Notes: generated by a model not told the origin, from the sequence alone. A DNA stretch of 64,000 nucleotides from Oceanobacillus sp. Castelsardo (GCF_001659985.1 NZ_LYCS01000005.1:230087-294086), one strand, 5' to 3'. Positions 1-7,599 are shown, counted from the stretch's first letter. Program-made: numbers and translations.

Positions 1-388
1 TGATATCCCCAGCGTGGATACTGATATAACACTCGCATGTGCTGATATCCCCAGCGTGGATACTGATATAACACTCGCGTGTGCTGATATCCTGGGCGTG
101 AATACCGATATAATACTCGCGTGTGCTGATATCCCGAGTGTGGATATCGATATAATACTCGCTGTGCTGATATCTTGAGTATGAATACCGATATAATTTC
201 CCCACGTGCTGATATCTCGAGTATGAATAACGATATAATACTCGCATATACCGATATCCCGAGCGTGGATACCGATATAATTCCCACGCGTGCCGATATC
301 CCGAGCGTGGATACCGATATAATTTCCCCACGTGCTGATATCCCGGGCATGTATACCGATATAATTCCCACATGTGCTGATATCGTGG
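1..388. repeat. 21-bp-phased GATAT tandem array (array 1)
   Basis: Nineteen GATAT pentamers start at positions 2, 23, 44, 65 and so on to 379. Every step is exactly 21 bp except one of 20 bp at 149-169. The motifs alternate between GATATC and GATATAA, so the true unit is 42 bp. The bases between the motifs drift, but the phase does not. A 15-bp unit beginning CGTCCCCCAGG is repeated twice just after it (400-429). The left end is cut by the window. A similar array with different filler lies at 49485-49930. The open frames through it are by-products of the 21-bp (7-codon) period. Confidence 0.9.
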
Positions 389-533
389 GACGAGGAACCC
401 GTCCCCCAGGCTCTCGTCCCCCAGGCTCTCCGATTTACCAATCCTCATCTTTTCTTACCTGTAAAATTTCCTTTCCAATCCCCCCTCTCCTCCATTCCTT
501 TCGATTGTATAAGTGAAAGGAGGTGAGAAACAA

Positions 534-758
534 ATGGCAGCATTCGAATTGACCAAGTCTACGTTACAACTTGTTTTGAATGATGGGAATGATTTAAAGA
601 CTGGTATGCCAGTATATAAAACCAAAAGTTTCAACAACGTGAAACTTGCTGCAACAGCAGATCAACTTTATGCGGTAGCACATGCTTTTGCTGGTTTACA
701 AGACCGCCCATTATACAACATCGTTCGCAGAGACACAGCTGACGTTACAGCGGGGTAA
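534..758 (+). CDS. DUF1659 domain protein
   Basis: This is a 74-residue protein with the pattern of the DUF1659 family: a short beta-rich start, then K-x-F-x-N-V near residues 33-40, then an ADQLY helix. The family is widespread in Bacillaceae and has no established function. The ATG at 534 is preceded by an AAAGGAGGTGAG ribosome binding site; the in-frame GTG at 513 would place that site inside the gene, so 534 is preferred. It is followed after 35 bp by the DUF2922 gene and then by a YvrJ gene, a common trio in Bacillus relatives. The three are probably co-expressed up to the terminator at 1020. Confidence 0.85.
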   Translation: MAAFELTKSTLQLVLNDGNDLKTGMPVYKTKSFNNVKLAATADQLYAVAHAFAGLQDRPLYNIVRRDTADVTAG

Positions 759-793
759 CTCACTAACAAAAATTAAAGAAAGGAGGGCTACAC

Positions 794-1012
794 TTGAGAA
801 AACTAGAACTCAAATTCACAAACGAAGATGGAAAAATCGTCACGTATTCGTTAGAAAACCCAATCGAACCAGTTAACCCATCAGCAGTCAGCGCTGCAAT
901 GGATACTATCATCAACGAAAATGCTTTTACATCAACTGGTGGGGATCTTATAGAAAAGCACAGCGCTCGAATTGTGGAAAACACTGTGGAAGAAATTGAT
1001 ATGGAAATCTAA
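794..1012 (+). CDS. DUF2922 domain protein
   Basis: This 72-residue protein matches the DUF2922 family. It has an N-terminal beta strand ending E-D-G-K, the P-I-E-P-V segment, an A-A-M-D-x-I-I helix near residues 35-42, and a terminal A-R-I-V-E-x-T strand. The function is unknown. The start is a TTG at 794 placed 6 bases after an AAAGGAGGG ribosome binding site. It lies 35 bp downstream of the DUF1659 gene and directly ahead of an intrinsic terminator. DUF1659 and DUF2922 genes are usually paired. Confidence 0.85.
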   Translation: MRKLELKFTNEDGKIVTYSLENPIEPVNPSAVSAAMDTIINENAFTSTGGDLIEKHSARIVENTVEEIDMEI

Positions 1013-1019
1013 ACTTAAG

Positions 1020-1057
1020 AAAATAGACCAGCGGATGTCGATCGCTGGTCTATTTTT
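1020..1057 (+). terminator. Intrinsic terminator after the DUF1659-DUF2922 genes
   Basis: A 13-bp perfect stem (AAATAGACCAGCG paired with its complement at 1043-1055) surrounds a 9-base loop and runs into a T-rich tract. It closes the DUF1659/DUF2922 transcript. The YvrJ gene downstream therefore needs readthrough or its own promoter. Confidence 0.85.
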
Positions 1058-1118
1058 GCAAAAAAACATGGAGCGTGCACTTTAATTTCTAAACTAAACA
1101 AAGATTGGGGGGTTTTCC

Positions 1119-1253
1119 ATGGAAGCTTGGATAGCATTCATCACAGATGTAGGTTTCCCTGTTGCGGTCACATTTTACCTTTTACACCGTGTCGAGGGGA
1201 AACTAAATCAGCTGATTGAATCAATACATGCATTGCCGGAGAAAATGAAATGA
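1119..1253 (+). CDS. YvrJ family small membrane protein
   Basis: This 44-residue protein begins MEAWIAFITDVGFPVAVTFY, has one hydrophobic segment at residues 5-22, and ends in a short charged helix with the pattern RVEGKLNQLIESI. This is typical of the YvrJ family, which often follows DUF1659/DUF2922 genes in Bacillaceae. The ATG follows a GGGGGG ribosome binding site. The role is unknown; the topology suggests a single-span membrane peptide. Confidence 0.8.
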   Translation: MEAWIAFITDVGFPVAVTFYLLHRVEGKLNQLIESIHALPEKMK

Positions 1254-1261
1254 CTAGCGTA

Positions 1262-1285
1262 GTGAGGGGATGACACGTTGGCCTT
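1262..1285. repeat. REP-like motif, degenerate copy
   Basis: The sequence AGTGAGGGGATGACACGTTGGCCTT resembles the REP-like consensus of this window (GTGGGGGTCTGACACNTTGGCCT in two pieces) that recurs up to 25.2 kb. It sits directly upstream of antisense-RNA locus A. Confidence 0.5.
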
Positions 1286-1450
1286 GAAAATGTGTTTTTA
1301 AATCATGTATAATATAAATAGAATTATAATAAAATAAAAAGAGAAGTGCGCTAACACTTCTCGATGCAACCTCTACCGTCAGGGTGGTGGTTGTCTATTT
1401 TTTGCGTGAACCACCCTTTTGCTTGCTACGGCGCGGGGTGGTTTTCTTGT
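1284..1450 (+). ncRNA. Antisense-type RNA, locus A
   Basis: A promoter with -35 TTGAAA (1284-1289), an 18-base spacer and -10 TATAAT (1308-1313) should start an RNA near 1320. The transcript would run through the hairpin GAGAAGTG/CACTTCTC (1341-1362) to an intrinsic terminator with stem AACCACCC/GGGTGGTT (1409-1443). It overlaps the 3' half of the minus-strand peptide gene at 1395-1541. This is the geometry of RatA/TxpA-type type I toxin-antitoxin loci. Calling it an antitoxin RNA is inference. Confidence 0.6.
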
Positions 1451-1541
1451 TATCTAGTACGTTTTTTCGAAAGATATGTGCAACAATTTCCCGCACAATA
1501 CCCTTTCAAATTTCACGAATGAATTCAAGAAATGTTTCCAT
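1395..1541 (-). pseudogene. Small basic peptide gene, locus A (nonsense mutation)
   Basis: This copy has the same frame, ribosome binding site (GGAGGTGATAATC before ATG) and 49-codon span as the intact copy at 1862-2011. Codon 12 is TGA where the intact copies have CTG (Leu). Only an 11-residue peptide METFLEFIREI would be made. Beyond the stop the frame stays open and recognisable (KGIVRE, then FRKN, NKKTT, KGGS), so this is a recent point inactivation. Confidence 0.65.
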
Positions 1542-1698
1542 GATTATCACCTCCTTCCCAATAAAGGAAAGAAGAGCGACAACCAAACCACCCTCACAAT
1601 ATTCAGTTGCTACTCTATTTCACCATATCCTTACTATATTATAATCTACTAATATTCGACATCTTATGACATAACCATCAGATAACCCAATTCTCCTT

Positions 1699-1740
1699 TG
1701 TGCACTTTAGTTCATTATCGCAGTGGGGATCCTAGAATTC
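1699..1740. repeat. REP-like motif copy, upstream of locus B
   Basis: TGCACTTTAG followed by CATTATCGCAGTGGGGATCC is a variant of the longer REP-like consensus TGCACTTTAGCACATTAACG plus GTGGGGGTCTGACCC. The same variant recurs at 2169-2210. Both precede small-peptide/antisense loci. Confidence 0.5.
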
Positions 1741-1776
1741 CACGCTCTGCTTCTTTATTTCAAGGTTTATTTCATG

Positions 1777-1922
1777 TATAATAAGAATATAATAAAAAGA
1801 GAAGCGTTTGAGCGCTTCTCCCTACAACCTCTACCGTCAGGGTGGTGGTTGTCAATAATATTTAACTCTTGTCTTGAAAACCACCCCTTTGCTTGTGACG
1901 GCGTAGGGTGGTTTTCTTGTTT
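1777..1922 (+). ncRNA. Antisense-type RNA, locus B
   Basis: A -10 TATAAT at 1777-1782 drives an RNA starting near 1789. It crosses hairpin GAGAAGCG/CGCTTCTC (1800-1821) and ends at an AACCACCC/GGGTGGTT terminator (1878-1915). The first hairpin followed by T residues on the other strand is the terminator of the peptide mRNA, so the two transcripts overlap tail to tail. This is the best-preserved locus of the series together with locus E. Confidence 0.6.
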
Positions 1923-2011
1923 TCTAGTATATTTTTCCGAAAGAAATGGGCGCTTCCTTCACGCACAAATCCTTTCAGAACTTCTCGTAGAAATTCAAGA
2001 AATATTTCCAT
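1862..2011 (-). CDS. Small amphipathic/basic peptide, candidate type I toxin (locus B)
   Basis: A 49-residue peptide starts MEIFLEFLREVLKGFVREGS and ends in a very basic KKTT...KQRGG tail. The ATG at 2011 follows a strong AAGGAGGTGAT ribosome binding site. Residues 1-18 form an amphipathic helix; no real membrane segment is present. The codons for KKTT and KGG are the two arms of the opposite-strand RNA terminator, so coding and terminator function are locked together. The arrangement is that of type I toxin-antitoxin loci, but the peptide is not one of the hydrophobic families I know. A toxin role is inferred from architecture only. Confidence 0.55.
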   Translation of the reverse strand: MEIFLEFLREVLKGFVREGSAHFFRKNILENKKTTLRRHKQRGGFQDKS

Positions 2012-2168
2012 GATTATCACCTCCTTCCCAATAAAGGAAAGAAGAGCGACAACCAAACCACCCTCACAATATTCAGTTGCTACTTTATTTTATCATATTC
2101 TTACTATATTATAATCTACTATCCTTCGACATATTTTGACAAAGCTATCAAATTACTCAATTCTTCTT

Positions 2169-2455
2169 TGTGTACTTTAGTTCATTATCGCAGTGGGGAT
2201 CCTAGAATTCCGCGCTCTGCTTCTTTATTTCAAGGGTTATTTCCTGTATAATATGAATATAATAAAGAGTGAAGCGTTCGAGCGCTTCTCCCTGCAACCT
2301 CTGCCGTCAGGGTGGTGGTTGTCAAAGTTGTTTATTTCTATTGTAGGCCACCCTTTTGCTTCCTACGGCGCGGGGTGGTTTTCTTGTTATCTTGTATACT
2401 CTTCCGAAAGAAATAGGCGCTTAATTCACGCACAAATCATTTGCAAGTTCCCTTC
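2169..2455 (-). pseudogene. Truncated copy of the small peptide/antisense locus (locus C)
   Basis: The plus-strand promoter (TATAAT 2247-2252), hairpin and terminator (2349-2385) are kept. The minus-strand peptide gene, whose stop is at 2338-2340, loses its 5' half at about 2452, immediately next to the stop codon of yvbH. The ribosome binding site and first 15-20 codons are gone. The junction suggests deletion or insertion at this point. Confidence 0.6.
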
Positions 2456-3070
2456 TTAATTTTGAATATACTTATTAAAGATATCGCCAAAATCTTTTCG
2501 TGTATTATCATTGTATGTCGTATTTAGCCAATCAAAAGCAAACTTTGTAGCCTTTTCAAACTCATTAGCAATCGTTCCTTCCTGGAAACGATTGTCAGTG
2601 AATAAGGTTTTCGATAAATCAAGACTATCTTTCGCATAGGCTTTGACACGTGCATCACTATCTTGAATGTGCGAAATCGTCACTAATGATTTATATAAAT
2701 CAGCAATGGCCTCGCCTTCCTTTTTCTCAATATCAACAGAAATGGTTTGTTCCCCAATCGTAAATTTTATTTCAAGGTCCAAATCAATCGTACCAGCCGT
2801 TTCAACGGTGACATTTTGAATGGGATAGCAGTAGTAATCATAGCGATAGATATTTCGCTTACTGCTCGTCGCCTTTTCCCCATCTAAGTGAATTAAGGCA
2901 CGATTCGTGAAACAATATTCATCTGATTTCGATTTAATCAGAAAATGAATTTGTTCTCCTTCTTCATGTAATACATAATCATCTGATTCGGTCTTGTCAA
3001 AATCGTCTGGCCGAATAATTTTACCAATATCACTCAATCCTAATGCATCACTAGCAATCTTTTTAAACAT
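2456..3070 (-). CDS. yvbH: YvbH-like PH domain protein
   Basis: This 204-residue protein starts MFKKIASDALGLSDIG and contains D-F-D-K-T-E-S-D-D-Y and D-E-Y-C-F-T-N-x-A-L-I-H-L-D-G motifs. It matches B. subtilis YvbH over its whole length: an N-terminal bacterial PH domain (about 1-130) and a helical YvbH-type oligomerisation extension (about 140-204). It is predicted to be cytosolic and its function is unknown. It is probably a single-gene unit on the minus strand; the 3' end abuts a truncated repeat locus. Confidence 0.85.
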   Translation of the reverse strand: MFKKIASDALGLSDIGKIIRPDDFDKTESDDYVLHEEGEQIHFLIKSKSDEYCFTNRALIHLDGEKATSSKRNIYRYDYYCYPIQNVTVETAGTIDLDLEIKFTIGEQTISVDIEKKEGEAIADLYKSLVTISHIQDSDARVKAYAKDSLDLSKTLFTDNRFQEGTIANEFEKATKFAFDWLNTTYNDNTRKDFGDIFNKYIQN

Positions 3071-3222
3071 TTAGCCCATCCTCCTGTAACGAAACTTCCC
3101 TCAGTAGGAGTTTCTTTGATAAATTGTCCCAACTATACTATTTTAACGTAATGATGGAATAATAGAAATATGTGGTATGTAAAATAAGCGAATAGTCACA
3201 AATGAATGATGACCCTAAATGT

Positions 3223-4050
3223 TCAAGAATACCCCATCTCCTCCCTCAGCCTCTTAATCTCCAATCGAACAGCTTCTGCTTCTTCCGGATCTACTACCAC
3301 ACCCCTATTCGGTTCCTCCAATCGCTTCCTCGTTTCCTTTTGTTCCTCAAACCAATCCGGAATGATTTCACGCTTCCCTCTAGGAAAATAATGGTATTGC
3401 CGTTGTCTCCCATTTCGAAATTCCACATCTGCTGCCCTTGCCGCATCCACACTCCGAATTCCTTTCTTTTCCCATATATGCAAGACACCTAGCACATAAC
3501 TCCATCTCGTAATTCCCTGTTCCAATGTACGTTTCATCGCTTCTATCACTAACGCTTCCCCTACATCATCCACGAGATCTTTCAATTCGCCCTCCATGTA
3601 TGGGCTGCTGTCACCAAAGTTTTCCTTATAGAATCGTACTGCGTCGGTTTCCTTAGCCTTAACACCTCCCCCTTGCTCATCCCCGGTTTCCCCAACCATT
3701 TCCACCTCAGCAAAACATTCATCTGCTCTATCCACAACCGAATCCACCTGTTGCCCATCATCACTGTTCTCTATCAAACTAATCATTTGATAAACCGGTG
3801 CTTGATTGCCCCCTAGAGGTTCATAGATAATATAGCCTTTTTCTTTTAGCTCCGTTCTCGCTCGCTTAAAAGCGGACTCGTTCAAACCAGATTTAAGCCT
3901 TAAAACCATTCCCGCTACACGAAATTCACGCTGCCATCTTGTCCTGTTATTGATATGCATCAGCGCATGCCACAAGGCAATCGCCGAATTGGATAGTGGA
4001 TTATACTCCATTGATACGTAAAAAGCATTTAATTCTTTTATGTAATTCAT
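3223..4050 (-). CDS. DnaD domain protein
   Basis: This 275-residue protein has an N-terminal winged-helix-like region (residues 1-90, with LSNSAIALWHALMHI and a helix around RLKSGLNESAFKRARTEL), an acidic linker, and a DnaD domain at about 140-215 (FYKENFG...SPY, then ITRWSYVLGVLHIWEKKGI). Such proteins act in replication initiation and helicase loading, often in phages. The ATG at 4050 follows GGGAGAGCAGG. An earlier in-frame ATG at 4107 would put the first 19 codons into the adjacent tandem repeat and is less likely. The C-terminus is charged. With no other phage genes nearby, it may be a prophage remnant or an orphan. Confidence 0.75.
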   Translation of the reverse strand: MNYIKELNAFYVSMEYNPLSNSAIALWHALMHINNRTRWQREFRVAGMVLRLKSGLNESAFKRARTELKEKGYIIYEPLGGNQAPVYQMISLIENSDDGQQVDSVVDRADECFAEVEMVGETGDEQGGGVKAKETDAVRFYKENFGDSSPYMEGELKDLVDDVGEALVIEAMKRTLEQGITRWSYVLGVLHIWEKKGIRSVDAARAADVEFRNGRQRQYHYFPRGKREIIPDWFEEQKETRKRLEEPNRGVVVDPEEAEAVRLEIKRLREEMGYS

Positions 4051-4086
4051 CCTGCTCTCCCTTTCTATACTCCCACTTTCTCTAAT

Positions 4087-4658
4087 TTCCATCTCATTCA
4101 GGCTCATAGGCTGGCTCTATATGCCCATACGCCTAAGCTTCCATCTCAAACGGGCTCATAGCACGCCTCTATAAGACCGTTTACCTAAGTTTCCATCTCA
4201 AACGGGGTCATAGCACGCCTCTATAAGACCGCTTGCATGAACTTCCATCTCATTTAGGCTCATAGACTGGCTCTATATGCCCATACGCCTAAGTTTCCAT
4301 CTCAAACAGGTTCATAGCACGCCTCTATAACCCCGTTTGCATGAACTTCCATCTCATTCAGGCTCATTGACTGGCTCTATATGCCCTTATGCCTAAGTTT
4401 CCATCTCATTCGGGTTCATAGCACGCCTCTATAAACCCGTTTGCATGAATTTCCATCTCATTCGGGCTCATAGCGCGCCTCTATAAGCCCATACGCCTAA
4501 GTTTCCATACCAAACGGGTTCATAGCACGCCTCTATAACCCCGTTTGCATGAACTTCCATCTCATTCAGGCTCATAGACTGGCTCTATAAGCCCATATGC
4601 CTAAGTTTCCATCACGAGCGAGTTCATAGCCTGCTTATACTCGCCCGACTGCTTGAAT
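4087..4658. repeat. 52-bp hairpin-forming tandem repeat, about 12 units
   Basis: The anchor TTCCATCTC (or a one-base variant) recurs at 4087, 4139, 4191, 4243, 4295, 4347, 4399, 4451, 4503, 4555 and 4607, every 52 bp without exception; a decayed unit follows. Each unit contains an inverted repeat of the type CGGGCTCATAG ... CTATAAGCCCG around a 7-base loop (CACGCCT or ACTGGCT). Several units change both arms together (for example GGGTTCATAG with CTATAAACCC), which favours selection on pairing. No spacers are present. It lies between the DnaD gene and the sigma factor gene, which it follows in transcription order. Confidence 0.9.
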
Positions 4659-4742
4659 CTCATTCACATCCTAGGCCACAGAACCAGTCTAGCCCGCTTC
4701 ATAATAACGAAAATCATATCGCTAGTAGTAAGCAATCAGACA

Positions 4743-5282
4743 TCAGCTTTCTTCCCGGCTAAAATAAGCCCGCAATTTCTTCCTTGCCTGCTTCCCCCAG
4801 TCCTTCACCGCTTCCACAGATGCATTTTCTTGCTCCGCTATTTCTTTTAGCGACATATCACGAATGATGTAATAATACACCCATTTTCGCTGTTTTTCTG
4901 TAAGTTGGGAAAATACACGCTCCCAGAAAACGTCATCCTCCACTTCAATTCCACTTGTGTCCATAATCGGCATTTGAGAAGCACTGTGTTTATTGCCGTT
5001 ATAGGAGGTTAAGATTTCTTTTTCCACATAGTCTTCTTCGTTCTGTTCGTCATTGGTTTTCTTACGGATAAGATCGATGAGGCGATTGCGAATGGTGTAA
5101 TTGAAGTAAGTCGCGAGGGGGCCCTTATTTGGCTCATATTTTTGGTAGGCAGTCCACATGGCATATAACCCTTCCGAATAAAAATCACCAAATGGATCTC
5201 GTATGCCAAGCTTGTGCATGTGATAATAAATACGTTTCTCATTTTGTTTAAAAATCTCTTCAAACATATCATTTTCTTTCAA
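4743..5282 (-). CDS. RNA polymerase sigma-70 family factor
   Basis: This 179-residue protein has region 2 at about 5-75 (DFYSEGLYAMWTAYQKYEP, then F-N-Y-T-I-R-N-R-L-I-D) and region 4 at about 120-175 (QLTEKQRKWVYYY, MSLKEIAEQENASVEAVKDWGKQ helix-turn-helix). Regions 1 and 3 are absent, as in small alternative sigma factors. The TTG at 5282 is chosen because GGGAGG lies 8 bases upstream and a promoter (5314-5342) would start RNA near 5307, excluding longer frames. An ATG at 5267 is the alternative. No anti-sigma gene is adjacent. Its regulon is unknown; competence is one possibility because a ComK-family gene lies nearby. Confidence 0.8.
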   Translation of the reverse strand: MKENDMFEEIFKQNEKRIYYHMHKLGIRDPFGDFYSEGLYAMWTAYQKYEPNKGPLATYFNYTIRNRLIDLIRKKTNDEQNEEDYVEKEILTSYNGNKHSASQMPIMDTSGIEVEDDVFWERVFSQLTEKQRKWVYYYIIRDMSLKEIAEQENASVEAVKDWGKQARKKLRAYFSREES

Positions 5283-5313
5283 TTCAACATCCTCCCTTTT
5301 GTAGGTCGAATCT

Positions 5314-5342
5314 AGCATAATCAACCCGATGAAATTTGTAAA
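5314..5342 (-). promoter_or_regulatory. SigA-type promoter of the sigma factor gene
   Basis: On the minus strand TTTACA (5342-5337) and TATGCT (5319-5314) are separated by 17 bases. Transcription would start near 5307, leaving a leader of about 25 bases before the TTG start at 5282. Confidence 0.55.
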
Positions 5343-5984
5343 GGACGCTAACTTCGCATAAATGACATAGTTCGACACATTTCGACTGAATTCCGCCCTG
5401 TTTTTTAACAAAAAAGACGTCTTTTTACGATATTTTCGAAGTTAGGCAGTTTTTACACTTTTTTTGCACTTTCTTTGTCATATTTTGTCGAACAGTAAAA
5501 AGAACCCCGTAAAAACACTGCCAGGAAAAGGTCGCCCATTTGCAATAATAATATTATGTTTCGTTTATGTTTCGTTTTGTTTATATAATGGGGCCGCACT
5601 TCGGTTCACCTTATGGTTCAGATAGCGGTCCATCCTTCAGTCCATTTTCCGTCCATACAGATGTCCAAACGGAAAAGCGATGGACCACCAAAAATGATCA
5701 AACGTTTGTTTGAAAACTACTTATCATCTACCATTTATCTCATGAAAAGAAGTGCAAGATTATGAAATGAATCATAACCTTGCACTTTTTACCGATTCAC
5801 CTTCACCACCAGAAAGCTATGAAGCCTAATCCAATAAGCCTATTAAAATGAAAACAAACGTTTGTCCGAATAATATCAAACCTAATATCATAACAAAAAT
5901 CCAACTAAAACACAAAGTGCTATAGCACGTAAAAATATTACCGAAATCCTTTGATAATTGAGTTAAAAAGGTGGATTTCTAATC
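5343..5984. other. Non-coding interval with palindromes and a terminator
   Basis: No gene was found. The interval holds the palindromic box TCAAACGTTTGTTTGA (5698-5713) and a related AAACAAACGTTTGT (5852-5865). It also has an intrinsic-terminator-like hairpin at 5750-5787 (AAGTGCAAGATTATG paired with its near complement, then T residues) and A/T-rich stretches that could serve as promoters for the XRE gene. Confidence 0.6.
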
Positions 5985-6239
5985 GTGACGAAACGAACAT
6001 TTGATCAAATATTAGGTGATAAACTACGAATAAAAAGGGAACAATTATCAAAAACACTGGATGATGTTGAATTTGAAGCAAAGATTAGTGAAGGACATTT
6101 AACTAAGATTGAGAATGGTAGGTCGGGGCCTAGTGCTTATACCCTTTTTAAATTATATAACCTATTACAAATAAATGTTAATGGAATATTTGATGAAATT
6201 AACAACGAATTGAACAACATAGAGGAAGATGAGCACTAA
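5985..6239 (+). CDS. XRE-family helix-turn-helix regulator
   Basis: This 84-residue protein consists almost entirely of one HTH_3 domain (residues 9-65: GDKLRIKREQ, then TLDDVEFEAKISEGHLTKIE, N-G-R-S-G-P) plus an acidic tail. The GTG start at 5985 follows AAAAAGGTGG. It lies 160 bp upstream of the ComK-family gene on the same strand, so control of that gene is plausible but unproven. Standalone XRE proteins of this size are usually repressors. Confidence 0.8.
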   Translation: MTKRTFDQILGDKLRIKREQLSKTLDDVEFEAKISEGHLTKIENGRSGPSAYTLFKLYNLLQINVNGIFDEINNELNNIEEDEH

Positions 6240-6401
6240 CGAATACACACATGCCATTTACCGGCATCCCCCCTGAGGAACCAGATTAGTTGAGTATAGA
6301 AGCGAAATCACGTAGCCGAATTCCACATCAGCCCACCTATAGATTCCAACGGTTTCCCCACCTCCCCCACTAACATTACATACATAAGGAGTGTTTCCCC
6401 A

Positions 6402-6899
6402 ATGATTATGATCTTACCACGTTATTCCATTCATTCAGGTACCATGGCACTTATAGCCGCAAACCATACAGATTACAAAACCGTTGCAATAGAACCAAAT
6501 CGAAAATGTTACATCAAACAAAAACCTATTCAACTTATAAAACAAGCGTGTTTAGATAGATTCATCACATACGAAGGGGTAATAGAAGCTGTCGAATATC
6601 ATACTGGATTCAAACGGAAAGTCCCTATTCCGCTTGATCCACATCTAAATATCTATCTCTTCCCCACCCACGCAACCAACCATAAGGGCTGCATCTGGCT
6701 GTCCTACAAACACGTGCGTCGAATAGAGAATCACCCCAACACTCATCCGAATACACCTTCTTCCACCATTCTCTTTAAAAATGGAGACAACCTTCCAATT
6801 CAGGTATCACCTTATATATTAAAAAGGCAGATGGAACGAACATTAGTATGTATGGATGGGTATTTGGATTCGCAACATAATGGTGCAGTAATTTGCTGA
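6402..6899 (+). CDS. comK: ComK-family competence transcription factor
   Basis: This 165-residue protein aligns with ComK: SIHSGTMALIA near the N-terminus, CYIKQKPIQLI (ComK has FYVNMKPLQIV), IPLDPHLNIYLFPT (ComK VDPSNQIFLFPT), CIWLSYKHV (ComK CGWISHVHV), then a strand resembling T-x-x-F-x-N-G. B. subtilis ComK has 192 residues, so the C-terminal tail is short here. ComK-type factors bind AT-boxes and activate DNA-uptake genes. The ATG follows AAGGAG. Many Bacillaceae carry ComK paralogues whose activity is untested. Its closeness to four comM-family genes is notable. Confidence 0.75.
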   Translation: MIMILPRYSIHSGTMALIAANHTDYKTVAIEPNRKCYIKQKPIQLIKQACLDRFITYEGVIEAVEYHTGFKRKVPIPLDPHLNIYLFPTHATNHKGCIWLSYKHVRRIENHPNTHPNTPSSTILFKNGDNLPIQVSPYILKRQMERTLVCMDGYLDSQHNGAVIC

Positions 6900-6936
6900 T
6901 TAGATGCAAATTGCTGTGGCTATACTGGAACACTTT

Positions 6937-6984
6937 TAGCACATTCAACTAGTTCCAGCAGCGGGGATCTGACACATTGGCCTT
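6937..6984. repeat. REP-like motif copy
   Basis: TTTTAGCACATTCAACTAG and then GCAGCGGGGATCTGACACATTGGCCTTA match the recurring consensus AGCACATTAACG ... GGGGTCTGACACNTTGGCC. It marks the distal border of cassette 1, past its toxin-antitoxin cargo. Confidence 0.65.
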
Positions 6985-7004
6985 AACTATTCTTTTTGGG
7001 CATA

Positions 7005-7032
7005 AAAAAAGATCCCTATCTAAATGGGAACG
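7005..7032 (-). terminator. Probable terminator of the toxin-antitoxin pair
   Basis: On the minus strand a short stem TTCCCATTTAGATAGGGAT is followed by a run of T residues. The stem is weak, but the position just past the toxin stop codon fits. Confidence 0.4.
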
Positions 7033-7049
7033 GTAGAAATTTATAGAAA

Positions 7050-7334
7050 CTATTTATTTTCACTTGGAAACAAAACCGCCATAATAACAATATTATTATC
7101 CATTTGCTTAAAATAGAATGGAAACTTCCTAACGACAATTCGAGTTATTCCTTTAAATTTTCCAAATTCCTGCGTATAGGTTTTACTGATAACAGGATTC
7201 CCTAATACATCCACCGTTTCTAGGATGATTTGGGAAATATAATCAAAGGTTTCTTCTGAAGTAAATCTTTCACTTCTAAATTCAAGAAGCTTATCCCTTA
7301 CAATAGGAGTCCAAATAATATTACGGGAGTTCAT
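7050..7334 (-). CDS. RelE/ParE-like toxin
   Basis: This 94-residue protein has the RelE/ParE layout: N-terminal I-I-W-T-P-I-V-R-D-K-L helix, a long central helix, and the strand pair GKFKGITRIVVRKFPFYFK followed by NIVIMAVLFP. Toxins of this fold cleave mRNA at the ribosome or poison gyrase; which applies here cannot be told. It overlaps the upstream antitoxin frame by 14 bp, typical of type II pairs. It is bordered by REP-like motifs at 6937 and 7696, which suggests it travels as cargo of cassette 1. Confidence 0.65.
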   Translation of the reverse strand: MNSRNIIWTPIVRDKLLEFRSERFTSEETFDYISQIILETVDVLGNPVISKTYTQEFGKFKGITRIVVRKFPFYFKQMDNNIVIMAVLFPSENK

Positions 7335-7599
7335 TACATGAAATCTTTTTTGAAAATGATTTTAAAAGATCGGAAGTTGTAATCCCAAATCCTTTCTTGT
7401 ATTGTTCCTCACTTGCCTTGAACATTTCCTCAAGTTGCGGATTTTTCTCAACATCAGCTTTTATTGATTGTACATCTTCCTCCTGTAAAACAAGAGTGAA
7501 TCTTCCTTTCCCTGGTATAGAAAATTGAAAAACTGAATTTTCGCTATCCATATCATAAATGTATTTCATAAGGTCCTTTGAAGATAGGACTTTTCCCAT
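7321..7599 (-). CDS. Antitoxin of a RelE/ParE-type pair
   Basis: A 92-residue acidic protein starts MGKVLSSKDLMKYIYDMD and ends before the overlapping toxin. The ATG at 7599 follows GGTGGTG; a longer frame from 7647 lacks a ribosome binding site. No DNA-binding motif is obvious. The middle (FQFSIPGKGRFTLVLQEED) looks beta-rich and the C-terminal half is helical and would wrap the toxin. The assignment rests mainly on its overlap with the RelE-like gene. Confidence 0.55.
   Translation of the reverse strand: MGKVLSSKDLMKYIYDMDSENSVFQFSIPGKGRFTLVLQEEDVQSIKADVEKNPQLEEMFKASEEQYKKGFGITTSDLLKSFSKKISCNELP

Noticed and set aside
175-516. Protein gene across GATAT array 1
   Set aside because: The open frame follows from the 21-bp (7-codon) period. 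There is no ribosome binding site, and the peptide is only a repeat of short ADIPSVDTDI-like units.
4087-4658. CRISPR array
   Set aside because: The 52-bp units follow each other with no unique spacers, the anchors are degenerate, and no cas gene is in the window.
3223-6899. Prophage
   Set aside because: DnaD and XRE proteins are common in phages, but no integrase, terminase, portal or lysis genes are present, and the intervening DNA is tandem repeat.
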